32,143 bases of DNA from an uncultured Caryophanales bacterium. GTDB taxonomy: Bacteria > Bacillota_I > Bacilli_A > RF39 > UBA660. The notes beneath the pieces were generated by a model that worked only from the letters and a program-made list of their open reading frames with translations, ran no database searches and had not been told where the DNA came from. The position numbers and the translations under genes are program-made. The stretch is taken from the NCBI GenBank assembly GCA_946623125.1, contig CAMOQR010000016.1:1-32143 (forward strand). Reading direction: 5' to 3'. Below are positions 18,616 to 27,769 of this stretch, in pieces. Numbering within the stretch: position 1 is the first letter of the stretch; the number at the start of each line of letters is the position of its first letter.

Positions 18616-18642
18616 CTAGCACTATGAAAATCTTAGTGCTAA
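18616..18642. promoter_or_regulatory. CIRCE operator copy 2 (near hrcA RBS)
   Basis: CTAGCACTA-N9-TAGTGCTAA, inverted repeat with 9-bp spacer, 8 of 9 arm positions paired. Confidence 0.85.
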
Positions 18643-18646
18643 TGAT

Positions 18647-18675
18647 AATATACGCCTCTTTTTAGCACTTGTCAA
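18647..18675 (-). promoter_or_regulatory. hrcA operon promoter (TTGACA-17-TATATT)
   Basis: Minus-strand TTGACA at 18675-18670, 17-nt spacer, TATATT at 18652-18647. The -35 lies in CIRCE copy 1. Confidence 0.7.
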
Positions 18676-18688
18676 TAAAAAGTGCTAA
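18662..18688. promoter_or_regulatory. CIRCE operator copy 1 (overlaps -35)
   Basis: TTAGCACTT-N9-AAGTGCTAA, perfect inverted repeat with 9-bp spacer. Confidence 0.93.
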
Positions 18689-18719
18689 AAAAATAAAAAA
18701 GGTAGTAAATTTACTACCT
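18689..18719 (-). terminator. Intrinsic terminator of the 18723..20387 gene
   Basis: Perfect palindrome AGGTAGTAAATTTACTACCT followed by a T-rich run on the minus strand, 3 nt beyond the stop codon. Confidence 0.8.
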
Positions 18720-18722
18720 ATA

Positions 18723-20387
18723 TTATTTATTTGTTTGAGAAAAATCTAAGGAATATAGCATGAATCTTTCAGTTAACGTTGGTTCTGTAGACTTGTCATC
18801 TCCAGCCTCAGGATTCTGTGCAATTCCTAAAATTGCAAGTTCATAATACTCTGTTGCCAAACCATCTGCATTACGAGAAGTATCAACAGTTAAAAAACCA
18901 GATCGATTCTTAGGATAGAATGATTCTACAATCGTTTTAATAGCAAATGTACCATCATTTAATGGATAAACTTGCCAAATTTGTGGAAGGTTTCGAGAAA
19001 GGGAGTTAAACGTCATAGATGCAGAAATACGATTTTTAGGAAGATTTTCATCACGATAAATCGAAATAGATTTATAGCGAGATGACTCCGTAATATAATA
19101 TTCTTTTCGATCACTAACATAAACATTACGATAAGCAATCAAATCAATTGCCCATTTTTGTCTTGTATCACCATTTAAAGGCTCAATCCCAATCGGATTA
19201 GAATCACTTTCACTATCCCTCATAGCAGATAATATTTTATTAGGAGAAACAACAGGAATTAAATAATAGTTTCCATGAGAGGATAAATCATAAAAAGAAT
19301 CTGGTTGATAGGCTGATAACTTAATACCTGTTGGCACAACCGTAAAGCCTTTTGTATCTCCAATACTACGATAAACACTGACAACTTCTCCACTTTCTTT
19401 TACTAAATTAATAGTAACATTATGAATATATCGATTACCAGACACATCAAATAAAATAGAAATATCATCAATACTAGATGGAGTAATATCTAAATAATGA
19501 ACCGTATTAGAAGAAGGAATCAAAGTTTCATTTTTATAAACATACCTTCCTTGAGAAGTAACATATATTCCCGTTATAGAAACCCCAGAATTATTTCGAA
19601 TTTGAATTTGTCGAACATTATCAAACTTTTTATTCTGTCTAGGGATTGTCGGAATCTCATCACTTTTTTTAGCCAAACGTTCAAAAGAAACCTTCGCAAC
19701 ACCATCATGGGCAGCAGGAATCATCAAACCATCTACAAAATAATATTCAAACCCATCTACTGCTATAGAAGGTTCAGTAAGAGGTGTTTCAGCGGAAAAA
19801 CTACCAGGATATCCTACCATAAAGGATGATCTTGCTCCAAGACAAGAAGAAGCATTATAACTAACTCCTTCTGATCCAATTAAATTAATATGTTCCATAT
19901 CTTTTAATTGAAAAGTGGATAAATCAATATTTCCTCCATTTGCTTCACTACATTGAGCAGTTAAAGTACCCCCAGGAGAATTACCAAAAGCAGAAGCAGC
20001 CCTCATAATAATAGGCCCAGAACCATTACCAACACGAATAATAGCATCATTTGTAATAGAAACATGCAAAGTTTTTCCTGCATCCAAATAAATAATTCCC
20101 GTGACATAGGCCCCTTTTGCCCCTAAAGAACTACGACCATACGCCTCAACTCGGTACCATCCACTCTCTCCTTCAGGCACTGTAAAAAAACTCTCTCCTG
20201 TTGAATAAACAACATTAGATTTATTAAAAGCAATTAACTCTTTTTCAATTTGCTTTGCCTCTTCACTAACATTGTTACGAGAAGAAGACAAAGTACCCAT
20301 AAGAATCGTAACAATTAATACTCCTAATATAGACAAACCATAAATTACAGCCGTCACAGCAAACCCTTTTCGATTCATTCTACTCAC
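18723..20387 (-). CDS. Surface protein: prepilin-like N-terminus plus C-terminal ricin-B/beta-trefoil-like region
   Basis: MSRMNRKGFAVTAVIYGLSILGVLIVTILMG (short basic leader, G-F, long hydrophobic helix). C-term YYLIPVVSPNKILSAMRDSESDSNPIGIEPLNGDTRQKWAIDLI resembles a QxW-type beta-trefoil repeat. Confidence 0.6.
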   Translation of the reverse strand: MSRMNRKGFAVTAVIYGLSILGVLIVTILMGTLSSSRNNVSEEAKQIEKELIAFNKSNVVYSTGESFFTVPEGESGWYRVEAYGRSSLGAKGAYVTGIIYLDAGKTLHVSITNDAIIRVGNGSGPIIMRAASAFGNSPGGTLTAQCSEANGGNIDLSTFQLKDMEHINLIGSEGVSYNASSCLGARSSFMVGYPGSFSAETPLTEPSIAVDGFEYYFVDGLMIPAAHDGVAKVSFERLAKKSDEIPTIPRQNKKFDNVRQIQIRNNSGVSITGIYVTSQGRYVYKNETLIPSSNTVHYLDITPSSIDDISILFDVSGNRYIHNVTINLVKESGEVVSVYRSIGDTKGFTVVPTGIKLSAYQPDSFYDLSSHGNYYLIPVVSPNKILSAMRDSESDSNPIGIEPLNGDTRQKWAIDLIAYRNVYVSDRKEYYITESSRYKSISIYRDENLPKNRISASMTFNSLSRNLPQIWQVYPLNDGTFAIKTIVESFYPKNRSGFLTVDTSRNADGLATEYYELAILGIAQNPEAGDDKSTEPTLTERFMLYSLDFSQTNK

Positions 20388-20406
20388 CTACTATACAATT
20401 ATCTTA

Positions 20407-20952
20407 TCATATTTTTTGAAGGATAACTATATATTTATCACCATATTTTTTCTCTTTAACACAATTATACGACTCCGAATAAACAATTTTATCTAAAGAA
20501 TCACTCTCACAAACAATAAGACCAGAATCATTCAATAAAGAATACTCCTCTATCAAACAAATACTCTTTTCAATATAATTTGTAGCATAAGGAGGATCTA
20601 AAAAAATAATATCAAATTTAGTAGAGCAATCATAAAAATAACGAAGACATTTTTGATAATCATATCCATAAACATGAGAAGTAGAAATCCCAATAGATTC
20701 CAAATTTTCTTTAATCGTACGAACTGCTTTATAATTAGAATCACAAAAATAAACAGAAGAGGCCCCTTCACTATAAGCCTCAATCCCTAAATTACCACTA
20801 CCAGAAAATAAATCTAAAACAACACTATTCAATATTTGATTCTGTATCATAGCAAATAAACTCTCTTTTACACGATCCATAGTAGGACGAGTCCCATCAA
20901 TCGTAAAACCTTTTAAATTTCTACCCTTATATTTTCCACTAAGTATCTTCAT
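20407..20952 (-). CDS. rsmD: 16S rRNA (guanine(966)-N(2))-methyltransferase RsmD
   Basis: MKILSGKYKGRNLKGFTIDGTRPTMDRVKESLFAMI...VLDLFSGSGNLGIEAYSEGA...IIFLDPPYA. Confidence 0.94.
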   Translation of the reverse strand: MKILSGKYKGRNLKGFTIDGTRPTMDRVKESLFAMIQNQILNSVVLDLFSGSGNLGIEAYSEGASSVYFCDSNYKAVRTIKENLESIGISTSHVYGYDYQKCLRYFYDCSTKFDIIFLDPPYATNYIEKSICLIEEYSLLNDSGLIVCESDSLDKIVYSESYNCVKEKKYGDKYIVILQKI

Positions 20953-21233
20953 AACCTACACCTTTTCTTACTAGATAATTCCATAAAACGTTTATTAAAA
21001 GATAGAATCAAAAGATTTAAATCAATTTCTTTTTCTTTATATTCTTGAAATAAAGAAGAAGAAAGAATTTTATTTCTAATCTCCTCATTATAAGTAGAAG
21101 AATATTCTCTTAATAAAGAACAAAGTTCATCATCTTTTAAAATACGTCTCTGTATTTCTTTTATTTCACATACTTCTGAAGAATGATCTAATTCATTCAA
21201 TAAATTGTCCATTTTTTCCATTAATTCATTCAT
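20949..21233 (-). CDS. ylbF: YlbF/YmcA family protein
   Basis: Small helical protein ending at an ATGA overlap with rsmD; context ylbD-ylbE-ylbF-rsmD as in Bacillus. Confidence 0.7.
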   Translation of the reverse strand: MNELMEKMDNLLNELDHSSEVCEIKEIQRRILKDDELCSLLREYSSTYNEEIRNKILSSSLFQEYKEKEIDLNLLILSFNKRFMELSSKKRCRL

Positions 21234-21253
21234 GAAATAATTGTATCATATAT

Positions 21254-21475
21254 TTACTGAAAAACATCTAAAAAAGTATGTAAGAGATTAATTTTATTAG
21301 ATAAATTATCTACTTTATCTTGAAATCTTATTTTTAATTTTTCTTTTGCAATACGATTTAATTCATAAATAGAATTTGGATCTTTAATAATCATTTCATA
21401 ATAAGAAGAATCTAATCTTAAGAAATGGTATAAATAAGGTCTTTTCCGAATAAAAAGAAGAACATCCCTTCTCAT
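21254..21475 (-). CDS. ylbE: YlbE-like protein
   Basis: MRRDVLLFIRKRPYLYHFLRLDSSYYEMIIKDPNSIYEL resembles YlbE; position between YlbD-like and YlbF-like genes. Confidence 0.7.
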   Translation of the reverse strand: MRRDVLLFIRKRPYLYHFLRLDSSYYEMIIKDPNSIYELNRIAKEKLKIRFQDKVDNLSNKINLLHTFLDVFQ

Positions 21476-21786
21476 AAAAATCTCCTATAAATAGGTTCAT
21501 TTGTCGTTTTACCAAGACCTATATCTTGTAGAAGTCCCACTGTTTTTTGAAGATTTTGAATTCCTGTTTGAACACTATCTAAATCAACATTCTTAATCAT
21601 TTGAAAGAGTTCTCGAAAAGAATTTAAATCAAAATCTTTTTTAATATAACTATTCCACACAGAATGATTTTCTCCATAAATTTCATATAATTCATATAAT
21701 TGTTGCCATGATACATTTCCTTTTAAAACTTCTTTTGCAAGTTCTGGATGAACTCTTGCAAAAGATATAAAACTATCCTTTGACAT
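21472..21786 (-). CDS. ylbD: YlbD-like (spore-coat-family) protein
   Basis: FARVHPELAKEVLKGNVSWQQLYELYEIYGENHSVWNSYIKK matches the YlbD pattern (HP..., WQ.LYE, GE...W..Y). Confidence 0.72.
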   Translation of the reverse strand: MSKDSFISFARVHPELAKEVLKGNVSWQQLYELYEIYGENHSVWNSYIKKDFDLNSFRELFQMIKNVDLDSVQTGIQNLQKTVGLLQDIGLGKTTNEPIYRRFL

Positions 21787-21813
21787 AACATCACCAATAT
21801 ATTATATGTAGAA

Positions 21814-21846
21814 TAAAAAAAATGAAAACTAATTTTAGTTTTCATT
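21814..21846 (-). terminator. Intrinsic terminator containing the parC stop codon
   Basis: AATGAAAACTA-ATTT-TAGTTTTCATT stem-loop (21821-21846), T8 on the minus strand. TAA stop (21837-21835) at the loop/stem junction. Confidence 0.8.
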
Positions 21847-24396
21847 TAAAAAATCATCTATTGTCATTAAACGATCATCGATCTCATCTAATGAAACTTT
21901 TTCTTTCTTAGGGACTTGTTTTTCTTCCTCTAAGATTTCAACCTCATCTGCAATTGTTGTTTGTTCAATGGTTGGTCTTTCTAAGGCTGCTATTACAAAA
22001 GCATCTTGTAGAGCATGTTTTGAAATTTGACTACCAATAGAATGACGATCTGTAATTGGTAACTCGGTTAATTTAATAGATACAATCTCATCATTCTTTA
22101 ATCCAATATAATTACGAGAATCACAAATAAATGTTTTTAATACAATATATGGTTTAGATTTTACCTCACGAAGTACTTGAATTCCTCTTCTTGTTCTAGT
22201 AGATAATTCAAATTCTGATAAGCGAACTCTCTTACCTGTACCATTTTCTGTAATAATAGAGATAAATTCAGCAGAGGTATAAGAAAAGTTTTGGACGGAA
22301 ACAACATAATCATCTTTTAATTTCATTCCCTTAACACCACTTGCTTTAACACCAACTACAGGTACCTCAGAAACAGCAAAGGATAAACCATATCCCGTAT
22401 TAGTAGTCATAAAGATAGAATCATATTCTTCTAATTGTACAGATACAACACTATCATCATCTTTTAAATTCATACAACTACTAGCCTTATTATAACGTTG
22501 TAATTTAAAATCTTTTAACTTACTTCTCTTAATCATACCATTACGAGTTGCAATAATAATATTCTTATCACTACTAAAGTCATAAGCAGGAATTGCTCCT
22601 ACAATACTTTCCTCGGCAGGAATCTCAATCACATTACTGACATGTTTGGGCATATCTTTCCACTTTAAATCAGGAATAATATGAACTGGAATATGTAGAT
22701 AATTACCACCTGTTGTAAATACAAGTAGCGTATCAATGGTATTCATTTCATACAATCCAATAATATAATCATTTTCTTTTAATGTTAAATCTTCTGGATT
22801 AGAAGAAGTGTAACTTCTAAATGAAGTACGTTTAATATATCCATCTTTTGTAATTAATACAACAACATCTTCTTTTGGAATCATGGCGACTTCATCTATC
22901 TTAATATCCGTAATTTCTTCTTTAATATCCGTTAATCGTGGCGTTGGGTATTCATCTCTTACTGCCCTTAAATCTTTCTTCATAACAGATTTTAGTACTT
23001 CTTCACTACCTAAGATAGCAGATAAACCACTAATAATTTTTTCTAACGTTGCAAGTTCATTTTCTAATGCAACAACATCGGTATTTGTTAAACGATAAAG
23101 TTGTAAAGTAACAATAGCCTCTGCTTGAGCAGGACTAAATTCAAATTCTTTTACTAAATTTGCTTGAGCATCTGCTTTATTTTTACTTGCTCGAATCACT
23201 TTAATAACTTCATCTAAAATAGAAATACATTTAATTAAACCTTCAACAATATGGTAACGAGCCTGAGCATGTCTTAAATCAAATTCTGTTCTTCTACGAA
23301 CAACTTCCCTTTGATGAGAAATAAAGGCATCAATGGCATCAGCAAGACCTAATAATTTAGGGCGACGATTAACAATTGATACTACATTAAAGTTATAACT
23401 AATCTGCATATCTGTATTTTTTAAGAAATAATTAATAATCAAATCAACATTTGCATTTTTCTTTAAATCAATCACAACACGAACATCAGCAGCAGATTCG
23501 TCTCTTACTTCAACAATTCCATCCACTTTTTTATCAAGACGAATATCATCCATCTTTTTAACCATTAAGGATTTATTTACTTCAAATGGTATTTCTGTAA
23601 TGACAATTTGAGGGCCGTTTTTAGTCTCTTCTACTGTATAACGACTTTTTACAATAATACGTCCACGTCCTGTTTGGTAAGCCTCACGTATCCCATCAAT
23701 TCCCTCAACAATTCCACCAGTTGGGAAATCAGGTCCTTTTACATATTTCATTAAACTATCTAATTCACAATTTGGATAATCAATTCTATGAATTGTTGCA
23801 TCAATTACTTCTCCTAAATTATGAGGAGGAATATTGGTAGCATATCCTGCACTAATTCCTTGTGCTCCATATACAAGTAAGGCTGGAAAACGAGCCGGAA
23901 GGACAGTTGGTTCAACTGTTGTATCATCAAAGTTTGGAGCAAACTCAACCGTTTCTTTATCAATATCCCGTAATAATTCATTACTAATTTTAGAAAGACG
24001 AGCCTCTGTATAACGGTAAGCTGCAGGACTGTCTCCATCAATAGAACCATTATTACCATGCATATCAATGTATGGGATTCTAGTCTTCCATGGTTGACTC
24101 ATTCTAACCATAGCATCATAAATGGAAGTATCACCATGAGGGTGATAATTACCAATAACGTCTCCAACAGTTTTTGCACTCTTACGATATCCTTTATCAT
24201 AAGTATTATGTTCTTTATGCATAGAATATAAAATTCTTCTTTGAACAGGTTTTAATCCATCTCTTGCATCGGGAATAGCACGATCTTGAATGATATATTT
24301 TGAATAACTTCCAAAACGTTCTCCCATGATATCTTCCAAAGTATAATCAAATATCTTCTCGATTACTTCTTCTGTCTCTGTCTTTTTCTTTGGCAT
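21835..24396 (-). CDS. parC: DNA topoisomerase IV subunit A
   Basis: YSKYIIQDRAIPDARDGLKPVQRRILYSMHKEHNTYDKGYRKSAKTVGDVIGNYHPHGDTSIYDAMVRMSQPWKTRIPYIDMHGNNGSIDGDSPAAYRYTEARLS. HGNNGSIDGD and a TRRGIQVLRE C-term favour ParC over GyrA. Confidence 0.9.
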   Translation of the reverse strand: MPKKKTETEEVIEKIFDYTLEDIMGERFGSYSKYIIQDRAIPDARDGLKPVQRRILYSMHKEHNTYDKGYRKSAKTVGDVIGNYHPHGDTSIYDAMVRMSQPWKTRIPYIDMHGNNGSIDGDSPAAYRYTEARLSKISNELLRDIDKETVEFAPNFDDTTVEPTVLPARFPALLVYGAQGISAGYATNIPPHNLGEVIDATIHRIDYPNCELDSLMKYVKGPDFPTGGIVEGIDGIREAYQTGRGRIIVKSRYTVEETKNGPQIVITEIPFEVNKSLMVKKMDDIRLDKKVDGIVEVRDESAADVRVVIDLKKNANVDLIINYFLKNTDMQISYNFNVVSIVNRRPKLLGLADAIDAFISHQREVVRRRTEFDLRHAQARYHIVEGLIKCISILDEVIKVIRASKNKADAQANLVKEFEFSPAQAEAIVTLQLYRLTNTDVVALENELATLEKIISGLSAILGSEEVLKSVMKKDLRAVRDEYPTPRLTDIKEEITDIKIDEVAMIPKEDVVVLITKDGYIKRTSFRSYTSSNPEDLTLKENDYIIGLYEMNTIDTLLVFTTGGNYLHIPVHIIPDLKWKDMPKHVSNVIEIPAEESIVGAIPAYDFSSDKNIIIATRNGMIKRSKLKDFKLQRYNKASSCMNLKDDDSVVSVQLEEYDSIFMTTNTGYGLSFAVSEVPVVGVKASGVKGMKLKDDYVVSVQNFSYTSAEFISIITENGTGKRVRLSEFELSTRTRRGIQVLREVKSKPYIVLKTFICDSRNYIGLKNDEIVSIKLTELPITDRHSIGSQISKHALQDAFVIAALERPTIEQTTIADEVEILEEEKQVPKKEKVSLDEIDDRLMTIDDFLNEN

Positions 24397-24427
24397 TTTA
24401 TCACTACTTTCTATTATAAATCATCAT

Positions 24428-26344
24428 TTACTTTGCAATTTGAAAATCATCCTCTAATGAGAATTCTACATTTTCTTCAATCCATTCTTTACGAGGAGGT
24501 ACATCATCTCCCATAAGAATAGATACTCTTTTTTCAGCAAGTTGAGCATCTTCTATATTAACGCGAATTAAAGTACGACTTCCTGGTTTCATGGTAGTTT
24601 CACATAACTGATCTGCATTCATTTCACCAAGACCTTTATAACGTTGAATTTCACATTTCTTTCCTTTACTTTTCTCTTGCATCTCTTCAACCGTATAAGC
24701 ATACTGAATATCTTTTCCACTTTGAATTTTAAATAATGGAGGAAGAGCAACAAATAGTCTACCATCTTCAATTAAAGGCTTCATATAGCGATAAAAGAAG
24801 GTAAGTAATAGACACTGAATATGTCCCCCATCTTCATCCGCATCGCTCATGATAATAACTTTGTTATATTCACAATCATTAAGATCAAAATTAGAACCAT
24901 ATCCTGCACCAATCGTATAAATCATCGTATTAATTTCTTCATTTTTTAAGATATCTTCTTCTTTTGTTTTCTCGGTATTTAAAACTTTACCACGTAAAGG
25001 AAGAATTGCTTGATATCGTCTATCTCTTCCACCTTTTGCAGAACCACCTGCAGAATCTCCCTCAACTAAGAATAATTCTTTTTTAGTTTTATCTTTACTC
25101 TGAGCAGGTGCAAGTTTCCCAGAAAGGCTTCTCTCTTCTTTCTTTTTAGAAGTTCCTTTACGAGCATCTTCTCTGGCTTTTCTAGCAGCCTCTCTTGCTA
25201 TTTTACTACGTAAACTCTTATTAATAATATCAGTTGCGATAGCCTTATTTTCTTCTAAATAAACTTGTAAGTTTTGAGTAACAATAGTCTCAACTGCATT
25301 TTTTGCTTGAGGAGTACCTAATTTTCCTTTCGTCTGTCCTTCAAACTGTAATATTCCTTCTGGAATCTTTAAACTAATAATTGCTGTTAACCCCTCACGA
25401 ACATCGCTTCCTTCAAAAGCCTTTTCATTTCCTTTTACAAAACCATTATTTTTTGCATAATCATTAAATACACGTGTTAAAGCAGTTTTAAATCCAACTT
25501 CATGAGATCCTCCATCAACTGTTTTAACATTATTAACAAAACTAACAATCTTTTCATTATAAGTATCTGTATATTGTAGAGAAATATCAACTTCTATCTT
25601 ATCTTTCACACCACTAAAACTTAAAACTTTATGTAGAGTATTTTCTCCTTTATTCAATTCCTCTACATACTCTTCAATTCCTCTTTCATAGTGGTATTTA
25701 ACATTTCTTTCATCTTCTTCATCTACTACTTCAATCGTAATTCCTTTTAAAAGAAAAGCAGACTCCTGCATTCTTTCACATATCGTAGTATATGAAAAAT
25801 TAGTAGAAGAAAAAATCTCATCATCTGGCATAAAACGAACAGTAGTACCCGTTTTATTGGTAGTTCCAATTTTCTTTAAAGGAACAGCAACATGTCCTCC
25901 ATTTTCAAATCGAATATAACTTTCTTCCCGATCACGTTTAATGGTTACTTCCATCCATTTTGATAAAGCATTAACAACAGAAGAACCAACTCCATGTAGT
26001 CCTCCAGATACTTTATAACCATCACTTTCAAATTTTCCTCCAGCATGAAGAATCGTATAAATAACCTCAGGAGTAGATTTACCGGATTCATGCATACCAG
26101 TAGGAACTCCACGTCCATGGTCTTCTACAGAAACAGAACCATCTCGGTGAAGCGTAATTTTAATATAATCACCATATCCATTAATAGCCTCATCTACACT
26201 ATTATCTACAATTTCCCAAACAAGATGATGAAGTCCTCTCTTATCCGTAGAACCAATATACATACCAGGACGCTTTCTAACTGCCTCTAACCCTTCTAGA
26301 ATTTTAATCGATTTTGCATCATACTTATCTGCCATTCTTATCAC
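24428..26344 (-). CDS. parE: DNA topoisomerase IV subunit B
   Basis: LEGLEAVRKRPGMYIGSTDKRGLHHLVWEIVDNSVDEAINGY...HAGGKFESDGYKVSGGLHGVGSSVVNALS...VEGDSAGGSAKGGRDRRYQAILPLRGKVLNTEK; QTKGKLGTPQA. Confidence 0.92.
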   Translation of the reverse strand: MIRMADKYDAKSIKILEGLEAVRKRPGMYIGSTDKRGLHHLVWEIVDNSVDEAINGYGDYIKITLHRDGSVSVEDHGRGVPTGMHESGKSTPEVIYTILHAGGKFESDGYKVSGGLHGVGSSVVNALSKWMEVTIKRDREESYIRFENGGHVAVPLKKIGTTNKTGTTVRFMPDDEIFSSTNFSYTTICERMQESAFLLKGITIEVVDEEDERNVKYHYERGIEEYVEELNKGENTLHKVLSFSGVKDKIEVDISLQYTDTYNEKIVSFVNNVKTVDGGSHEVGFKTALTRVFNDYAKNNGFVKGNEKAFEGSDVREGLTAIISLKIPEGILQFEGQTKGKLGTPQAKNAVETIVTQNLQVYLEENKAIATDIINKSLRSKIAREAARKAREDARKGTSKKKEERSLSGKLAPAQSKDKTKKELFLVEGDSAGGSAKGGRDRRYQAILPLRGKVLNTEKTKEEDILKNEEINTMIYTIGAGYGSNFDLNDCEYNKVIIMSDADEDGGHIQCLLLTFFYRYMKPLIEDGRLFVALPPLFKIQSGKDIQYAYTVEEMQEKSKGKKCEIQRYKGLGEMNADQLCETTMKPGSRTLIRVNIEDAQLAEKRVSILMGDDVPPRKEWIEENVEFSLEDDFQIAK

Positions 26345-26364
26345 TCCTAATATTCACATAATTT

Positions 26365-26393
26365 ATTATAAACAAAAAAATTTTTTATTTCAA
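26365..26393 (-). promoter_or_regulatory. Putative parE-parC promoter (TTGAAA-17-TATAAT)
   Basis: Minus-strand -35 TTGAAA (26393-26388), 17-nt spacer, -10 TATAAT (26370-26365). Confidence 0.6.
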
Positions 26394-26432
26394 CGACCTT
26401 TACCCCTATTTGACGTTTTTTATTGATATATA

Positions 26433-26467
26433 AGGCAAAAATAAAATATCAATAAGATATTTTATTT
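26433..26467 (-). terminator. Intrinsic terminator after the VanZ-like gene
   Basis: AAATAAAATATC-AATAA-GATATTTTATTT stem-loop followed by T-rich sequence on the minus strand. Confidence 0.65.
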
Positions 26468-26476
26468 AAAAACAAT

Positions 26477-26929
26477 TCAATTTCTAGAAACATTCTTTAA
26501 AAAATTATAATAATCCAACATCATACATCCAAATAAAGATCCTAACATATCAATACAACAATCAATGATTCTACAACTACGTCCTACAACAAATAATTGA
26601 TGTGCCTCATCCAATATAGCATAAAAAACACAAAAAAGGAAAACAAATAATGCACTTTTTTTAGAAAAACCAAAAAAACGAAAACTAGAGTACCCCAATA
26701 CACTAAGAATACAGAAAACACTAAAATGAGCAAGTTTTCGAAAAGGTAAATTAAAAAATAATACAATTTTTTCTATAGAACTTGAAGAAAACGATATTGG
26801 TAATGTCTGAACAATTCTTGTAAGAAGCATTATACTTTGATGATTACTAGTAGTAAGAGACTCTCCACTAGATAGAAAAATAAAGATAATCCAAAATACA
26901 AATAATATTCCTATTAAATACTTTTTCAC
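26477..26929 (-). CDS. VanZ-like family protein (GTG start)
   Basis: LPFRKLAHFSVFCILSVLGYSSFR...FYAILDEAHQLFVVGRSCRIIDCCIDMLGSLFGCM. Start overlaps the upstream TGA (GTGA). Confidence 0.85.
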   Translation of the reverse strand: MKKYLIGILFVFWIIFIFLSSGESLTTSNHQSIMLLTRIVQTLPISFSSSSIEKIVLFFNLPFRKLAHFSVFCILSVLGYSSFRFFGFSKKSALFVFLFCVFYAILDEAHQLFVVGRSCRIIDCCIDMLGSLFGCMMLDYYNFLKNVSRN

Positions 26930-27708
26930 TGTAATTTTCTAACCTCATCTCTATAGAAATAAATCTTTTCACTTCGTAATAAAAAACACATCATAGAAAA
27001 ACAATAATCATAATACTTCTTTAATTTATAATTAGATAAATGCTGATGCTTCTTATCAATATTACCAATAACACCCATCTTTAAGATAATAATCTTTATA
27101 CTTTGATAAACACTACTATTAAAAGATTTATATTTATCTATATTTTGATTCATATATTCATAAATCTTATGTAATATAATTCTCTTCATCTTAATACCAT
27201 TATGATTAATTTGATGATAAGAAAGTAATAACTCATATAAATCATCTGGAACAATTTCTAATAATTCTTCATAATCTAAATCATTTTTATAAATCATTAC
27301 TTTATCATCTAAATCATAAGCCTGATATCCAAATTGTTCTAATAATAAGGGAATATTATGAAATAAAACACTATAGCAATTACTACTAAATTGTACAGAA
27401 TCATTAATCTTTTTAATAGACTCTAATAATAATTGAATATTTAATAAAAACTCTAAAAAATTAATAAAAGAATCTTCATTAATCTTATTATGATTTACAT
27501 GTACTCCTATAAAATCTAAATATTCATAACAATCTAAATAAGTACCACGGTATTTCCAATGATGAAATAAATAAAGATTAATAAATTCAAAATAATTATA
27601 TGTCTTTTTTTCATAAGTAACACATTTACTATTTAATACTTTAATAATTTTAATATATTCATCTCGATAAGTAGAATGATTTTTTAATTGAAAAATAGAT
27701 AATCTCAT
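26926..27708 (-). CDS. Hypothetical protein (start MRLSIFQLK at 27708; ORF track N-terminal extension unlikely)
   Basis: ORF with AGGTGAT RBS before ATG 27708; no recognised domain. Confidence 0.65.
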   Translation of the reverse strand: MRLSIFQLKNHSTYRDEYIKIIKVLNSKCVTYEKKTYNYFEFINLYLFHHWKYRGTYLDCYEYLDFIGVHVNHNKINEDSFINFLEFLLNIQLLLESIKKINDSVQFSSNCYSVLFHNIPLLLEQFGYQAYDLDDKVMIYKNDLDYEELLEIVPDDLYELLLSYHQINHNGIKMKRIILHKIYEYMNQNIDKYKSFNSSVYQSIKIIILKMGVIGNIDKKHQHLSNYKLKKYYDYCFSMMCFLLRSEKIYFYRDEVRKLQ

Positions 27709-27769
27709 AAAATCACCTATCAATATATTAATATTGATGATTAAAAAAATCAATCGAACAAAGAAAAAT

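Noticed and set aside
21835-26344. gyrA/gyrB assignment for the topoisomerase pair
   Set aside because: HGNNGSIDGD, RKSAKTVGDVIGNYHPHGD and the lack of a GyrA box favour ParC/ParE; the B subunit carries ParE-like QTKGKLGTPQA.
27720-27737. TCAATAT-ATTA-ATATTGA inverted repeat upstream of the 26926..27708 gene
   Set aside because: Very AT-rich 7-bp arms with no supporting promoter or T-run; expected by chance at this base composition.
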